NCBI RefSeq assembly: GCF_009859475.1
Contig: NZ_CP044549.1
Span: forward strand, 1,736,001 to 1,800,000
From: Hydrogenophaga sp. BPS33
Lineage (GTDB): Bacteria; Pseudomonadota; Gammaproteobacteria; Burkholderiales; Burkholderiaceae_C
Direction of reading: 5' to 3'
Length of the DNA: 64,000 bases
Of the stretch, positions 1-9,051 are shown piece by piece (position 1 is the stretch's first letter; each line of letters starts with the position of its first letter). The notes under the pieces are model-generated. The model saw nothing but the letters and a program-made list of their open reading frames with translations. It had not been told where the DNA came from and did no database searches. Both the position numbers and the translations under genes were made by a program.

Positions 1-152
1 ACGCCGCTGAGAATTTGCGCCAAGGTTGACTTGCCCGCTCCGTTGGGACCCAACAACGCACAGAACGAACCCTTTTCGATCGTCAATGACACACCGTCCA
101 CGGCCAAGACGCCGCTGTAGCGGTGCACGATGTGGCGAGCGTCGATCATCAT
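1..152 (-). CDS. livF: Branched-chain amino acid-type ABC transporter ATP-binding protein LivF (partial)
   Basis: This is the N-terminal ~50 residues of an ABC ATPase; the rest lies beyond the left edge. The visible protein reads MMIDARHIVHRYSG and then a complete Walker A motif, GPNGAGKST, near residue 40. It lies 70 bases downstream of the livM-livG fusion on the same strand, so it is the second ATPase of the same importer and would power uptake at the cytoplasmic face. Two in-frame ATG codons (152 and 149) are possible starts. The frame stays open upstream through a hexanucleotide repeat, so a longer N-terminus cannot be excluded. The LivF assignment rests on order (H, M-G, F) plus the P-loop. 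Confidence 0.85.
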   Translation of the reverse strand, partial: MMIDARHIVHRYSGVLAVDGVSLTIEKGSFCALLGPNGAGKSTLAQILSG

Positions 153-182
153 GGGCCGCGCATTCCCCGTTGTTTCCCTGGT

Positions 183-218
183 TGGCAATGGCAATGGCAA
201 TGGCAATGGCAATGGCAC
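183..218. repeat. TGGCAA hexanucleotide tandem repeat in the livG-livF spacer
   Basis: Five perfect TGGCAA units (183-212) are followed by one imperfect unit, TGGCAC (213-218). The tract fills half of the 70-base gap between the livM-livG stop and the livF start. On the minus strand it is an uninterrupted Leu-Pro frame in phase with livF, so unit gain or loss would change spacing by 6 bases without shifting that frame. Confidence 0.9.
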
Positions 219-222
219 GGCG

Positions 223-2082
223 TCAGGCACTCTGCACCTCATAAGTCGTTGATTCGACAGCTGCTGTCACCAGTGGGGCGGATCCAAAATACGCGCGCTG
301 CACCTCCGGATGGCTTTGGATCTCGCGCGGGCTGCCTGTGGCGATGACTTGACCGAAATCCAGTACCACCACATGGTCCGAAATGCTCAGAACTTCTTGC
401 ACCGCGTGATCGATGATCAGGATGGATACACCCGCGGATTTCATGCCGCGCAAGATGGCTCGAAGCTCGCGTGTCTCGTCTCCATCCAGACCAGAGAACG
501 GTTCATCCAACGCCACGACCGATGGCCCCATCGCAAGAATGCGACCGATGTCGGCCACTTTCTGAATACCGAAGGGCAGTGCCTCCGGAAACTGTTCCGC
601 CACGTCGAGAAGCCCCAGTTCTCCAAGAATGCGCTCGGTCAAAACAGAGGCTTCCACCGGCGACACATCGGTGCTTGACGCGCGCTTTCTCATGGTCGCG
701 GCGAGCAGGACCATTTCACGTATGGTCAGTTCGCCAAACAGCTCGGCATGTTGAAACGTGCGTCCGAATCCCAGTTGCAAACGCCGGTGCGCGGGATGTG
801 CGGTGAGCTCCTCGGTGCCCAGCTTCATGGCTCGGCAGCTGCTCGGCAACACGTACCCGCTCAATGCGTTCAAGAGCGTTGTCTTGCCTGCGCCATTGGG
901 TCCGATGAGTCCAACCGCAGAGCCAGGTTCAACGCGAAGCGACACGTCCTGCAGCGCCTTGAGACCGCCGAATTCCACACAGAGTCCGTCAATGGCGAGT
1001 GCGCTGGACGATCTGGGCATCAGTTCAGCGGCCAGTGCTGCGATGCGCCGCGATGTGGCTTCGTCCACATGGCGTGCGTGATCTGCACCGTTTGAACTGC
1101 CGCCCTGCGCCTGGGGGGACTTCGACTTTCCCGTGAGCAGTTGCAACAAGCTGGGCACAATGCCACGCGGCAGAAAGAGCAACACGATGATCATGCCCAG
1201 TCCCAGTGCAAAGGCGGATGCATCTCGCAGACCGCGGGCGAACTCGGGAACGAAGACCACGAAGCCTGCCCCGACGACCGCTCCGAGGAAACTTGAGATC
1301 CCGCCAATGACGGTGGCCGCGATCAGCATCACGCCATGGTCGAGGTTGTAGGTCTCAGGCTCAAGGTACCCAATGGTGACGGCACCCGCCACGCCAGCAA
1401 TCGCCGCAATGGCCGCACTGAAAGAAAAGGCCAGAGCGTTCTCTCGAGCCGGCACCAGACCCAGCGATGTGGAGGCCATGCGATGGCTCTTGACGGCCCG
1501 CCAACGGCGGCCAATGGCGCCCTTGATGACCACGTCAGAAGCGATGAATACGATGACCGCCAGCGCGAGCGTCAACCAAAGGGCATCCGAACTCCCGATC
1601 GAACGACCTAGGAGCCAGGAGTGCATGGGACCCATGGGCATACCTTGGTCGCCCCCTGTGAATGCCATGAGACGCCCCACCACCTCCAACCCCGTGAGTG
1701 CGACGGCCATCGTCAACAGGCCGAAATAGAGAATCGAAAACCGTCCCGCGCTCAGTCCAAGCAAATAGCCCACGGCGGCGGCGAGAACGGCGACCACTGG
1801 CACGATGACTTCCACCGGCACGTTCATCGCCGCGAGGTTGGCGCAGAAGTAGGCGCCAAGCGCGATGAAGGCGGTGTGCCCCAAGGACCATATGCCCGCC
1901 GTGCCCGCCAGGATCGAAATGGCGAGCACCGCGATGGCATTGAAACCCACGGTGGCCACCAGAATGCGTCCGTAGTCCGTGAGGCCCGTCGCCATGAGCG
2001 CGACAAGTCCTGCCGCACCCACGATCAGAAGCCGCCTACCCGTCGGGCCGTTCGCGGCATGTCGCAATGATGGTGTTCTCAC
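223..2082 (-). CDS. livM-livG: Fused LivM permease / LivG ATP-binding protein
   Basis: A 619-residue fusion of two subunits of an HAAT-family (branched-chain amino acid) ABC importer. Residues ~1-320 are a LivM-type permease with many hydrophobic helices. After a polar linker, residues ~345-610 form an ATPase with Walker A (GPNGAGKTT), Walker B (VVALDEPFSGLD) and an H-loop (IIDHAV). The start chosen is GTG at 2082, because its first base is the last base of the livH stop (TAGTG) and a GGAG sits 8-9 bases upstream; upstream in-frame sequence is not permease-like. Fusion of LivM and LivG is known in this family. Substrate is not readable from sequence; the nearby cupin and SDR suggest it may be an organic or aromatic acid rather than an amino acid (inference). 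Confidence 0.92.
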   Translation of the reverse strand: MRTPSLRHAANGPTGRRLLIVGAAGLVALMATGLTDYGRILVATVGFNAIAVLAISILAGTAGIWSLGHTAFIALGAYFCANLAAMNVPVEVIVPVVAVLAAAVGYLLGLSAGRFSILYFGLLTMAVALTGLEVVGRLMAFTGGDQGMPMGPMHSWLLGRSIGSSDALWLTLALAVIVFIASDVVIKGAIGRRWRAVKSHRMASTSLGLVPARENALAFSFSAAIAAIAGVAGAVTIGYLEPETYNLDHGVMLIAATVIGGISSFLGAVVGAGFVVFVPEFARGLRDASAFALGLGMIIVLLFLPRGIVPSLLQLLTGKSKSPQAQGGSSNGADHARHVDEATSRRIAALAAELMPRSSSALAIDGLCVEFGGLKALQDVSLRVEPGSAVGLIGPNGAGKTTLLNALSGYVLPSSCRAMKLGTEELTAHPAHRRLQLGFGRTFQHAELFGELTIREMVLLAATMRKRASSTDVSPVEASVLTERILGELGLLDVAEQFPEALPFGIQKVADIGRILAMGPSVVALDEPFSGLDGDETRELRAILRGMKSAGVSILIIDHAVQEVLSISDHVVVLDFGQVIATGSPREIQSHPEVQRAYFGSAPLVTAAVESTTYEVQSA

Positions 2083-2957
2083 TACACGCGCTCCTTCTTC
2101 AACGCCCCAAGAACGCCCGCTGGACGCAAGAACAGGATGACCACGATCACACCGAAAACGATGGTGTCCCGGAAGTTTGCAGACACGTATCGTCCGGCAA
2201 TGTTGTCGAGCATCCCGATCACGAAACCCCCGACCACCGCACCGGGCATGCTTGTAAGACCGCCGAGAAAAACGCCTGCAAACCCGCGAAACAAAGGATG
2301 GTGCGCCAGCGTCGGGCTCAACGCAGACTCGGCTGCGATGAAGAAAATTGCCAGGCACGCGAGAGAGCAACCCAGGAACCAGGCGAGCAGCGCCAGTCTT
2401 CCTGCATCCAGGCCGATCATTCGAGCCGCAAACGGATCCTCTGCGCCCGCACGCATGGCCGCGCCCAGCGCCGTGCGCGCGAAGAACCAGCCAACGACCC
2501 CCATAGCGGCCAGCGCAAGACCCGCAGCGACCAGCTTGTTCCAGCTGATGGCGACCCCCGCCAACACAAGCGAGCCTTCGATCAATGTCGGGAAACTAAT
2601 CGCCTGGTGCCCCCAGATGGCGCCCACCAGCGCTCGAATGACCAACCCCAGACCGATGGTGACCACCAATGCAATGAACACGATGTTCTTTCGGTGCCCC
2701 AGCGGTTGAATGAGGAGCTTTTGTGTTGCCATGCCGACCACCCCGGCCGTGAGCATGGCCATCACCAATGCAATCGTCATCGGTGCGCCTGCACCAATGG
2801 CGACTGCTGCGAGATAGACCGAAAGCGTGCCGGTGTCGCCGATGGCGAAATGCACCGTGTCGGTGGACCGGAAAATGATCACGATGCCCAATGCCAGCAA
2901 GGCATAGGCGGCGCCGCTGGCCAGACCCGAGATCAAGATGGGAACGATATCCAACAT
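2082..2957 (-). CDS. livH: Branched-chain amino acid-type ABC transporter permease LivH
   Basis: A 291-residue inner-membrane permease, the LivH half of the translocation pore. It starts MLDIVPILISGLASGAAYAL, typical of LivH proteins, and is hydrophobic throughout with about eight predicted helices. GAAGG lies 6 bases before the ATG. It begins 9 bases after the cupin stop and overlaps livM-livG by one base, so the genes are transcribed as a unit with translational coupling. No periplasmic binding protein is visible in this part of the operon; it may lie beyond the left edge. Confidence 0.92.
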   Translation of the reverse strand: MLDIVPILISGLASGAAYALLALGIVIIFRSTDTVHFAIGDTGTLSVYLAAVAIGAGAPMTIALVMAMLTAGVVGMATQKLLIQPLGHRKNIVFIALVVTIGLGLVIRALVGAIWGHQAISFPTLIEGSLVLAGVAISWNKLVAAGLALAAMGVVGWFFARTALGAAMRAGAEDPFAARMIGLDAGRLALLAWFLGCSLACLAIFFIAAESALSPTLAHHPLFRGFAGVFLGGLTSMPGAVVGGFVIGMLDNIAGRYVSANFRDTIVFGVIVVILFLRPAGVLGALKKERV

Positions 2958-2966
2958 CGATCGCCT

Positions 2967-3479
2967 TCAAAGAGCCGAAGCGCGCGCCAGGAGTTCTGTG
3001 TCGTCCTCAATGCCAAGATGAGCGACAGCATTGTTCTCTTTGGCACGTCGGTAGTAGTCCTCGGGGCCAATGCGCACTTCTTTGCCTTGGGCATCGAATC
3101 CCACCACGTGACCATGAATCACTGCGACGCCAACGAAGCCGTCTGGCGATGTGGGCTCATGCACAGTGCCTGGTGGCTCATAGAGGTAGCCACCGGCATA
3201 AATCATGTCGGCCGTACCGCTCTCGGCATCCTCGTAACCGAACGAGCCCGACATCAAGTACAGCTCCACAGGTTTCAGATGCTGGTGAATGGCGAGCTTG
3301 GTTCCCTTTTCTACTTTCACGAGAAGGGTGCAGCGTTCTCCTGCGAAGTCCAACAGCTTGTAATCCACGCCATTCAAGAAAAATGATGTCCAGGGGATGG
3401 TGTTCGTGTCGGTGAATCGGTTTCCCTTTTCCTTCTTCGCCTTGAGCGATCCAGATTTCGCGTCACTGATCATGTTCAT
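2967..3479 (-). CDS. Cupin-domain protein, 2,4'-dihydroxyacetophenone dioxygenase-like
   Basis: A ~170-residue single-cupin protein. The metal-binding motif is visible as HQHLKPVE (H65, H67, E72) and PPGTVH (H107), the HxH-x4-E ... PxGxxH pattern of cupins. The overall layout resembles the 2,4'-dihydroxyacetophenone dioxygenase / ChrR-type cupins, so oxygenative C-C cleavage or an isomerase role is possible, but the substrate is unknown. ATG codons at 3479 and 3473 both have AGGA-type ribosome sites; 3479 is used here. It is the first gene of the liv operon, which suggests that it acts on the imported compound (inference). Confidence 0.75.
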   Translation of the reverse strand: MNMISDAKSGSLKAKKEKGNRFTDTNTIPWTSFFLNGVDYKLLDFAGERCTLLVKVEKGTKLAIHQHLKPVELYLMSGSFGYEDAESGTADMIYAGGYLYEPPGTVHEPTSPDGFVGVAVIHGHVVGFDAQGKEVRIGPEDYYRRAKENNAVAHLGIEDDTELLARASAL

Positions 3480-3550
3480 ATCCTGTTCCTTTTGTTCCGT
3501 AGAGAGGCCGAAAACAAGGTCCGTCGTCCGCTGCAAAAAGAGCATTTGCT

Positions 3551-3590
3551 GACCCGGATATACCGTATAGTACCGTTGCTATACCGGTGG
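3551..3590. promoter_or_regulatory. Phased TACCG repeats / dyad in the divergent cupin-SDR promoter region
   Basis: TACCG occurs at 3561, 3571 and 3582, i.e. at 10- and 11-base steps on one face of the helix. GTATAG (3565-3570) and CTATAC (3579-3584) form a dyad across the middle copy. The block lies about 70 bases from the cupin start and 100 from the SDR start, where a shared operator would be expected. The AraC-type regulator at 4471-5511 is the obvious candidate ligand (inference). Confidence 0.4.
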
Positions 3591-3691
3591 GTAATAGGGG
3601 TTTGTACCACCGCTGCCCGACATCTGTTTTCTTCTGGGCGCGCCGATGTACGGCGTGGATAGTTGAATGCAATCACACGATCTGAGACGCC

Positions 3692-4498
3692 ATGCACATG
3701 CGTAAAGCCCTTGTCCATCACGATCAAAAAGGAGGGGTGCTGCTTGATGAGCAAGTGGCCATCGTCACGGGTGGCGCCTCTGGCATCGGAAAGGCCATCG
3801 CCGCACTGCTCTGTGCAGATGGCGCGAGCGTGCATGTGATCGACCGCGACGAGGACGCACTCGGTGCCGCCGTACGCGATCTGAAGAGGCTCGGTGGAAG
3901 CTGTACGGCACATGGCTTCGATCTGCGCAACCATTCGCAGATTGCGGATCTCATCACCCGGATCCACGCTCAGTCCGGCCGCGTGAATATCCTCGTCAAC
4001 TCCGCCGCTGTGATCGATTCCGGCCGGACGCTTCTTGACATTGACGTGGAAAGTTGGGATCTGGTCCACGACGTCAATCTGAAAGCACCGCTTCTGCTAA
4101 TGCAAGCGGCCGCCAAACGCATGGTGGCCGGGGGACAGGGCGGTCGCATCGTCAACGTGACGTCGAGTTCCGCGTTCCGTGCGGTCATGGCCTATCCTGG
4201 CTACGCGAGTTCGAAAGCCGCGTTGACACAACTCACAAGAACAGCGGCGAGCGAGCTGGGTCCCTACAACATCAACGTGAACTGCGTGGCACCAGGAATC
4301 ACCGTGACACCGCTCCTCGATGGAATCAATGGACTCGAGGGTGCGCAGCGGCTGTCAGAAAGTGGTCCGCTTGCCAATTTGCTGCAACGTCCGTCCATGC
4401 CGGACGATGTTGCCGAGGTTGTCCGGTTTTTGTGTTTGCCCGGTAGCCGGCAAATTACGGGGCAGACGATTCACACAAGCGCTGGTGCTGTGGTCTGA
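3692..4498 (+). CDS. SDR family NAD(P)-dependent oxidoreductase
   Basis: A 268-residue classical short-chain dehydrogenase. The Rossmann glycine motif TGGASGIG is at residues 26-33, the NNAG position reads NSAA (103-106), and the catalytic S-Y-K set is present as VTSSS ... YPGYASSK (Y171, K175). It likely oxidises or reduces an alcohol/ketone in the pathway served by the divergent cupin-liv operon. The ATG at 3692 has no convincing ribosome site, whereas a strong GGAGG at 3731-3735 lies just before an in-frame GTG (3737), so the N-terminus may be ~15 residues shorter. Its 3' end overlaps the convergent araC-type gene by 28 bases. Confidence 0.88.
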   Translation: MHMRKALVHHDQKGGVLLDEQVAIVTGGASGIGKAIAALLCADGASVHVIDRDEDALGAAVRDLKRLGGSCTAHGFDLRNHSQIADLITRIHAQSGRVNILVNSAAVIDSGRTLLDIDVESWDLVHDVNLKAPLLLMQAAAKRMVAGGQGGRIVNVTSSSAFRAVMAYPGYASSKAALTQLTRTAASELGPYNINVNCVAPGITVTPLLDGINGLEGAQRLSESGPLANLLQRPSMPDDVAEVVRFLCLPGSRQITGQTIHTSAGAVV

Positions 4499-5511
4499 GG
4501 TCTCCGGCGTCGCCGGTACTCACCCGGCTGAATGCCATTCCATCGCTTGAAGGCTCGGTGGAAGGCGCTGGCATCGTTGAATCCCAGAGACGCACCGATG
4601 TCGTCCACATTCACGTTGCTGTTGCAAAGCTGGTCGATGGCCAGATCATTGCGCAATTGATCCTTGATGGACCTGTAGCTGCATTTCTCGCTGTCCAGGC
4701 GTCGACGCAACGTGGTCGCTGAAATCCCGAACTCCCTCGCAAGGCTGTCGAAGACGGGCCACGTGTCGGGGCCCTCGGCACCCGAGCGCAGACGCTTCCT
4801 CACCCGAGCACCCCAGCTTTCTTCATTGCGGTATTTGAGGAATACGGACTGAGGCGCAGTGCGAAGAAATGTTTGCAAGCTTGCAGGCGTTTGCGCAACT
4901 GGGGACTCCAGGTCTGCAACGTGAAATCGCATGCACGTCTGCGTGGCATCAAAACGCACGTCGCTGCAGTACATGAGACGGTACTCCTGCGCGTGATCAG
5001 GCCTTCTGAACGCAAAATCCAGGCGCACGATTTCGACGCGGCGACCGACAAGCCAACACATCAGCCCGTGAATCAGAACGAGCATTGTTTCGTCGGCAAA
5101 GCGACGGTCTGCCTCGTCTGCGATGCCATTGGAGAGCCACACAGTGGCTTCGCCTTTCTCAAGCCGGAGTTGCCCTTTCATCTCGTCCAGGAAGAGAGAG
5201 AGGCCACGCAGAATCCGCCTCAGTGCTCGATCGAGATTGGGGCAGGCGAGCGCAGCTTGGGACAGCAAGGCAAAACTGCCCACTTTCATGCGGCGGCAGT
5301 CCAGACCAAAGAATTCATCATCGAGTGCTTGAGCGACCGCCAGCCAAAGCACAGAAAAACTGTTGGCGGGAACGCGGGCATTGCGTGCGCTCAGCAACCC
5401 CTCTGAAATGCCCGCCGTGCCCAGAACACGCGATCGGTCGTCCGCATTGAGGTGGCGGATGGCCGCGTTCACAAAATGGATGGAAATGGTGTGTTTTTCG
5501 ATGGTGTCCAT
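4471..5511 (-). CDS. AraC family transcriptional regulator
   Basis: A 346-residue regulator with an N-terminal Arabinose_bd-type ligand domain (~20-210) and a C-terminal double helix-turn-helix of the AraC family (~235-335; ends [28 protein letters not shown], the signature region). It resembles the OruR/ArgR-like group. It is convergent with and overlaps the SDR gene, and divergent from icmF across 129 bases. It could therefore control icmF, the SDR/cupin pair, or both; the sequence alone does not decide. Confidence 0.9.
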   Translation of the reverse strand: MDTIEKHTISIHFVNAAIRHLNADDRSRVLGTAGISEGLLSARNARVPANSFSVLWLAVAQALDDEFFGLDCRRMKVGSFALLSQAALACPNLDRALRRILRGLSLFLDEMKGQLRLEKGEATVWLSNGIADEADRRFADETMLVLIHGLMCWLVGRRVEIVRLDFAFRRPDHAQEYRLMYCSDVRFDATQTCMRFHVADLESPVAQTPASLQTFLRTAPQSVFLKYRNEESWGARVRKRLRSGAEGPDTWPVFDSLAREFGISATTLRRRLDSEKCSYRSIKDQLRNDLAIDQLCNSNVNVDDIGASLGFNDASAFHRAFKRWNGIQPGEYRRRRRPQTTAPALV

Positions 5512-5640
5512 CTTGCAATTCGAATCTTCCGGGTCGTGAAATTATGCGGGGAACATGGCAAAAACCGCCACGCCCGTGAATGGGATTCACATGGCTCCGG
5601 GGCTTCAGGCGACATACAGTCAAGCAGGAGATTTCAGTTC

Positions 5641-8600
5641 ATGAGCAACCTGTCCGCCGAATACCAGGCCCTGGCCAACTACCGCCCCACGCACAAGGTG
5701 CGTTTCGTCACCGCCGCCAGCCTCTTTGACGGGCACGACGCGGCCATCAACATCATGCGGCGCATCCTGCAGGGCATGGGCGCCGAAGTGATCCACCTCG
5801 GCCACAACCGTTCGGTCGACGAGGTCGTCACCGCCGCGTTGCAGGAAGATGCACAAGGCATCGCCATCAGCTCGTACCAGGGTGGGCACGTCGAGTACTT
5901 CAAGTACATGGTGGATCTGCTCAAGAGCCGCGGCGGCGAACACATCCAGGTGTTCGGCGGTGGCGGCGGTGTGATCGTGCCGTCTGAGATCCGCGAGCTG
6001 CAAGACTATGGCGTGGCGCGCATCTACAGCCCGGAAGACGGTCAACGCATGGGCCTGGCCGGCATGATCGGCGAGATGGTGATGCGCTGCGACCGCGACC
6101 TCAGCCCTTATGCGCCCAAGGCATTGGCGGCAATCGTTGGCCAAGGCGAAATGAACTGGCGCGCGCTCGCCCAGCTCATCACGGTGCTGGAAAACGGCAG
6201 CGCCGACCAAGCGATCGTGAAGGCCTTGCGCGAACAGGCCCAGACGAAGAAGGTACCCGTGCTCGGCATCACCGGCACGGGCGGCGCAGGCAAGTCCTCG
6301 CTCACCGACGAACTCATCCGCCGCCTGCGCCTGGACCAGGACGACCGCCTGCGTGTGGCGGTGATCTCCATCGACCCCTCGCGCCGCAAGAGCGGTGGCG
6401 CCCTGCTCGGCGACCGCATCCGCATGAACGCGATCAACCCTTGGCGAGAGGGCCAACGCGTCTACATGCGCAGCCTGGCCACGCGCGACTTCGGCAGCGA
6501 GATCAGCGCGGCGCTGCCCGACGTGATCGCCGCTTGCAAATGCGCCGGCTTCGACCTCATCGTGGTCGAAACCTCGGGTATCGGCCAGGGCGATGCGGCG
6601 ATCGTGCCGCACGTCGACGTGCCCATGTACGTGATGACGCCCGAATTCGGCGCGGCCAGCCAATTGGAGAAGATCGACATGCTCGACTTCGCGGCCTTCG
6701 TCGCCATCAACAAGTTCGACCGCAAGGGCGCGCTCGATGCCTTGCGCGACGTGTCCAAGCAGGTGCAGCGCAACCAGGAAGCCTGGAGCACGCCGCCGGA
6801 CCAGATGCCGGTGTTCGGCACCATGGCCGCGCGCTTCAACGACGACGGTGTGACCGCGCTGTACCAGGCGCTCAAGACCAGGCTGGGCGAGCTCGGCCTG
6901 CCGCTGCAAGAGGGCCGCCTGCCCACCGTGGGCGTGCGCCACAGCACCAACCAGACGCCCATCGTGCCGCCGGCGCGCACGCGTTACCTGGCCGACATCA
7001 GCGACACGGTGCGCGGCTACAAGAAGAAGGCCATCGAACAATCGCGGCTGGCGCGCACGCTGCAGCAGCTCAGCGCCACGGCGCAGATGCTGCGCGCGGA
7101 CAAGCCCGACCGCGCGCGTGCCGCCGAGGCCGTGGACGATCTCGTGCAGGCCCGTTCGCTGGAGCAAGACCCGTCGGCCCGCAAGCTGCTCGGGCAATGG
7201 CCCGACATGCAGAAGGCCTACGCGGGCGACGAGTACGTGGTGAAGATCCGCGACAAGGAAATCCGCACCGCACTCACCACCCAAAGCCTTTCGGGCACGG
7301 TCATCCGCAAGGTCGCGCTGCCGAAGTACGAAGACCACGGCGAAATCTTGAAGTGGCTCATGCTCGACAACGTGCCCGGCAGCTTCCCCTACACCGCCGG
7401 CACCTTTGCATTCAAGCGCGAGGGCGAAGATCCCACGCGCATGTTCGCGGGTGAAGGCGATGCCTTCCGCACCAACCGCCGCTTCAAGCTGCTCTCCGAA
7501 GGCATGGCGGCCAAGCGCCTGTCCACCGCGTTCGACTCGGTCACGCTCTACGGCAACGACCCCGACCCGCGCCCGGACATCTACGGCAAGGTCGGCAACT
7601 CGGGCGTCTCCATTGCCACACTGGACGACATGAAGGTGCTGTACGGTGGCTTCGACCTGTGCCACCCCGCCACCTCGGTCTCCATGACCATCAACGGCCC
7701 GGCGCCGAGCATTCTCGCGATGTTCATGAACACCGCGATCGACCAGAACCTGGAGAAATTCAAAGCCGAGAACGGCCGCGAGCCCACCGACACCGAAGCC
7801 GCCAAGATCCGCGAGTGGGTGCTGGCCAATGTGCGCGGCACGGTCCAGGCCGACATCCTGAAGGAAGACCAGGGCCAGAACACCTGCATCTTCTCCACCG
7901 AGTTTTCGTTGAAGGTGATGGGTGACATCGCCGAGTACTTCGTGCACCACGACGTGCGCAACTTCTACTCGGTCTCCATCTCCGGGTACCACATCGCCGA
8001 AGCCGGCGCCAACCCGATCAGCCAGCTCGCCTTCACGCTCTCCAACGGCTTCACCTTCGTGGAGGCGTACCTGGCGCGCGGCATGCACATCGACGATTTC
8101 GCGCCCAACCTGAGCTTCTTCTTCAGCAACGGCATGGACCCGGAGTACACGGTGCTCGGCCGCGTGGCGCGGCGCATCTGGTCGGTGGCCATGCGCGATC
8201 GCTACGGCGCGAACGAGCGCAGCCAGAAGCTGAAGTACCACGTGCAGACCAGCGGCCGCTCATTGCACGCGCAGGAAATCCAGTTCAACGACATCCGCAC
8301 CACGCTGCAGGCGCTGATCGCGATCTACGACAACTGCAACAGCCTGCACACCAACGCCTTCGACGAGGCCATCACCACGCCGACCGAAGACAGCGTGCGC
8401 CGTGCCATGGCGATCCAGCTCATCATCAACCGCGAATGGGGACTGGCCAAGAACGAGAACCCGAACCAGGGCGCGTTCATCATCGACGAGCTCACCGAGC
8501 TGGTCGAAGAAGCCGTGCTGCAGGAGTTCGAAAAGATCGCCGAACGCGGTGGCGTGCTGGGCGCGATGGAAACCGGCTACCAGCGCGGCAAGATCCAGGA

Positions 8601-8934
8601 CGAGTCCATGCACTACGAGATGCTCAAGCACACGGGCGAATACCCGATCGTGGGCGTGAACACATTCCGCAACCCGCACGGCGATGCGATCCCCGAAACG
8701 CTGGAACTCGCGCGCTCGACCGATGACGAGAAGCAGAACCAGCTGCAGCGGCTGGCCGACTTCCACGCACGCCATGCGACCGAATCACCAGTCATGCTGC
8801 AGCGACTGCGCCAGGCGGTGATCGAGAACGGCAACGTGTTCGAGGTGCTGATGGACGCGGTGCGTGTGTGCTCGCTCGGTCAGATCACCAGCGCCTTGTT
8901 TGAGGTGGGCGGGCAGTACCGGCGCAACATGTGA
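5641..8934 (+). CDS. icmF: Fused isobutyryl-CoA mutase IcmF (adenosylcobalamin-dependent)
   Basis: A 1097-residue fusion in IcmF order: an N-terminal cobalamin-binding domain (FDGHDAA near residue 24), a G3E/MeaI chaperone GTPase with P-loop GTGGAGKSS (lysine 218), and a C-terminal TIM-barrel mutase domain. It interconverts isobutyryl-CoA and n-butyryl-CoA, and family members also act on isovaleryl/pivalyl-CoA. The position that is Tyr in methylmalonyl-CoA mutase is Phe here (TAGTFAFK, F589), as in isobutyryl-type enzymes. The start at 5641 is chosen for the AGGAG about 13 bases upstream and because the B12 domain begins right after it; in-frame sequence upstream runs into the divergent promoter. 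A thiolase and an enoyl-CoA hydratase follow, consistent with acyl-CoA breakdown. Confidence 0.95.
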   Translation: MSNLSAEYQALANYRPTHKVRFVTAASLFDGHDAAINIMRRILQGMGAEVIHLGHNRSVDEVVTAALQEDAQGIAISSYQGGHVEYFKYMVDLLKSRGGEHIQVFGGGGGVIVPSEIRELQDYGVARIYSPEDGQRMGLAGMIGEMVMRCDRDLSPYAPKALAAIVGQGEMNWRALAQLITVLENGSADQAIVKALREQAQTKKVPVLGITGTGGAGKSSLTDELIRRLRLDQDDRLRVAVISIDPSRRKSGGALLGDRIRMNAINPWREGQRVYMRSLATRDFGSEISAALPDVIAACKCAGFDLIVVETSGIGQGDAAIVPHVDVPMYVMTPEFGAASQLEKIDMLDFAAFVAINKFDRKGALDALRDVSKQVQRNQEAWSTPPDQMPVFGTMAARFNDDGVTALYQALKTRLGELGLPLQEGRLPTVGVRHSTNQTPIVPPARTRYLADISDTVRGYKKKAIEQSRLARTLQQLSATAQMLRADKPDRARAAEAVDDLVQARSLEQDPSARKLLGQWPDMQKAYAGDEYVVKIRDKEIRTALTTQSLSGTVIRKVALPKYEDHGEILKWLMLDNVPGSFPYTAGTFAFKREGEDPTRMFAGEGDAFRTNRRFKLLSEGMAAKRLSTAFDSVTLYGNDPDPRPDIYGKVGNSGVSIATLDDMKVLYGGFDLCHPATSVSMTINGPAPSILAMFMNTAIDQNLEKFKAENGREPTDTEAAKIREWVLANVRGTVQADILKEDQGQNTCIFSTEFSLKVMGDIAEYFVHHDVRNFYSVSISGYHIAEAGANPISQLAFTLSNGFTFVEAYLARGMHIDDFAPNLSFFFSNGMDPEYTVLGRVARRIWSVAMRDRYGANERSQKLKYHVQTSGRSLHAQEIQFNDIRTTLQALIAIYDNCNSLHTNAFDEAITTPTEDSVRRAMAIQLIINREWGLAKNENPNQGAFIIDELTELVEEAVLQEFEKIAERGGVLGAMETGYQRGKIQDESMHYEMLKHTGEYPIVGVNTFRNPHGDAIPETLELARSTDDEKQNQLQRLADFHARHATESPVMLQRLRQAVIENGNVFEVLMDAVRVCSLGQITSALFEVGGQYRRNM

Positions 8935-9051
8935 AAACGCTGCGGCTCGCAGGTCGATGAAGCGACTCTCGCGCAGCCGCCGCTTTCGCCAGCCAGGAGC
9001 ATCTGTCGGCATGCTCTTGAGTCAAATCCCAGAAACTCTCCCTCATCCCTT

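Noticed and set aside
183..218. A CRISPR-like or minisatellite array at the left edge
   Set aside because: Units are 6 bases with no spacers; it is a simple tandem repeat.
2067..3386. A 439-residue plus-strand open frame opposite livH and the cupin gene
   Set aside because: Gln/His/Asp-rich mirror translation without any fold pattern; both minus-strand genes are clear.
5512..5640. A cobalamin riboswitch before icmF
   Set aside because: The 129-base spacer is too short and shows no B12-box-like conserved block.
5620..8241. An 873-residue open frame on the minus strand opposite icmF
   Set aside because: It is a GC-rich mirror of icmF codons, full of His/Val/Ala/Arg runs, with no family pattern and no ribosome site.
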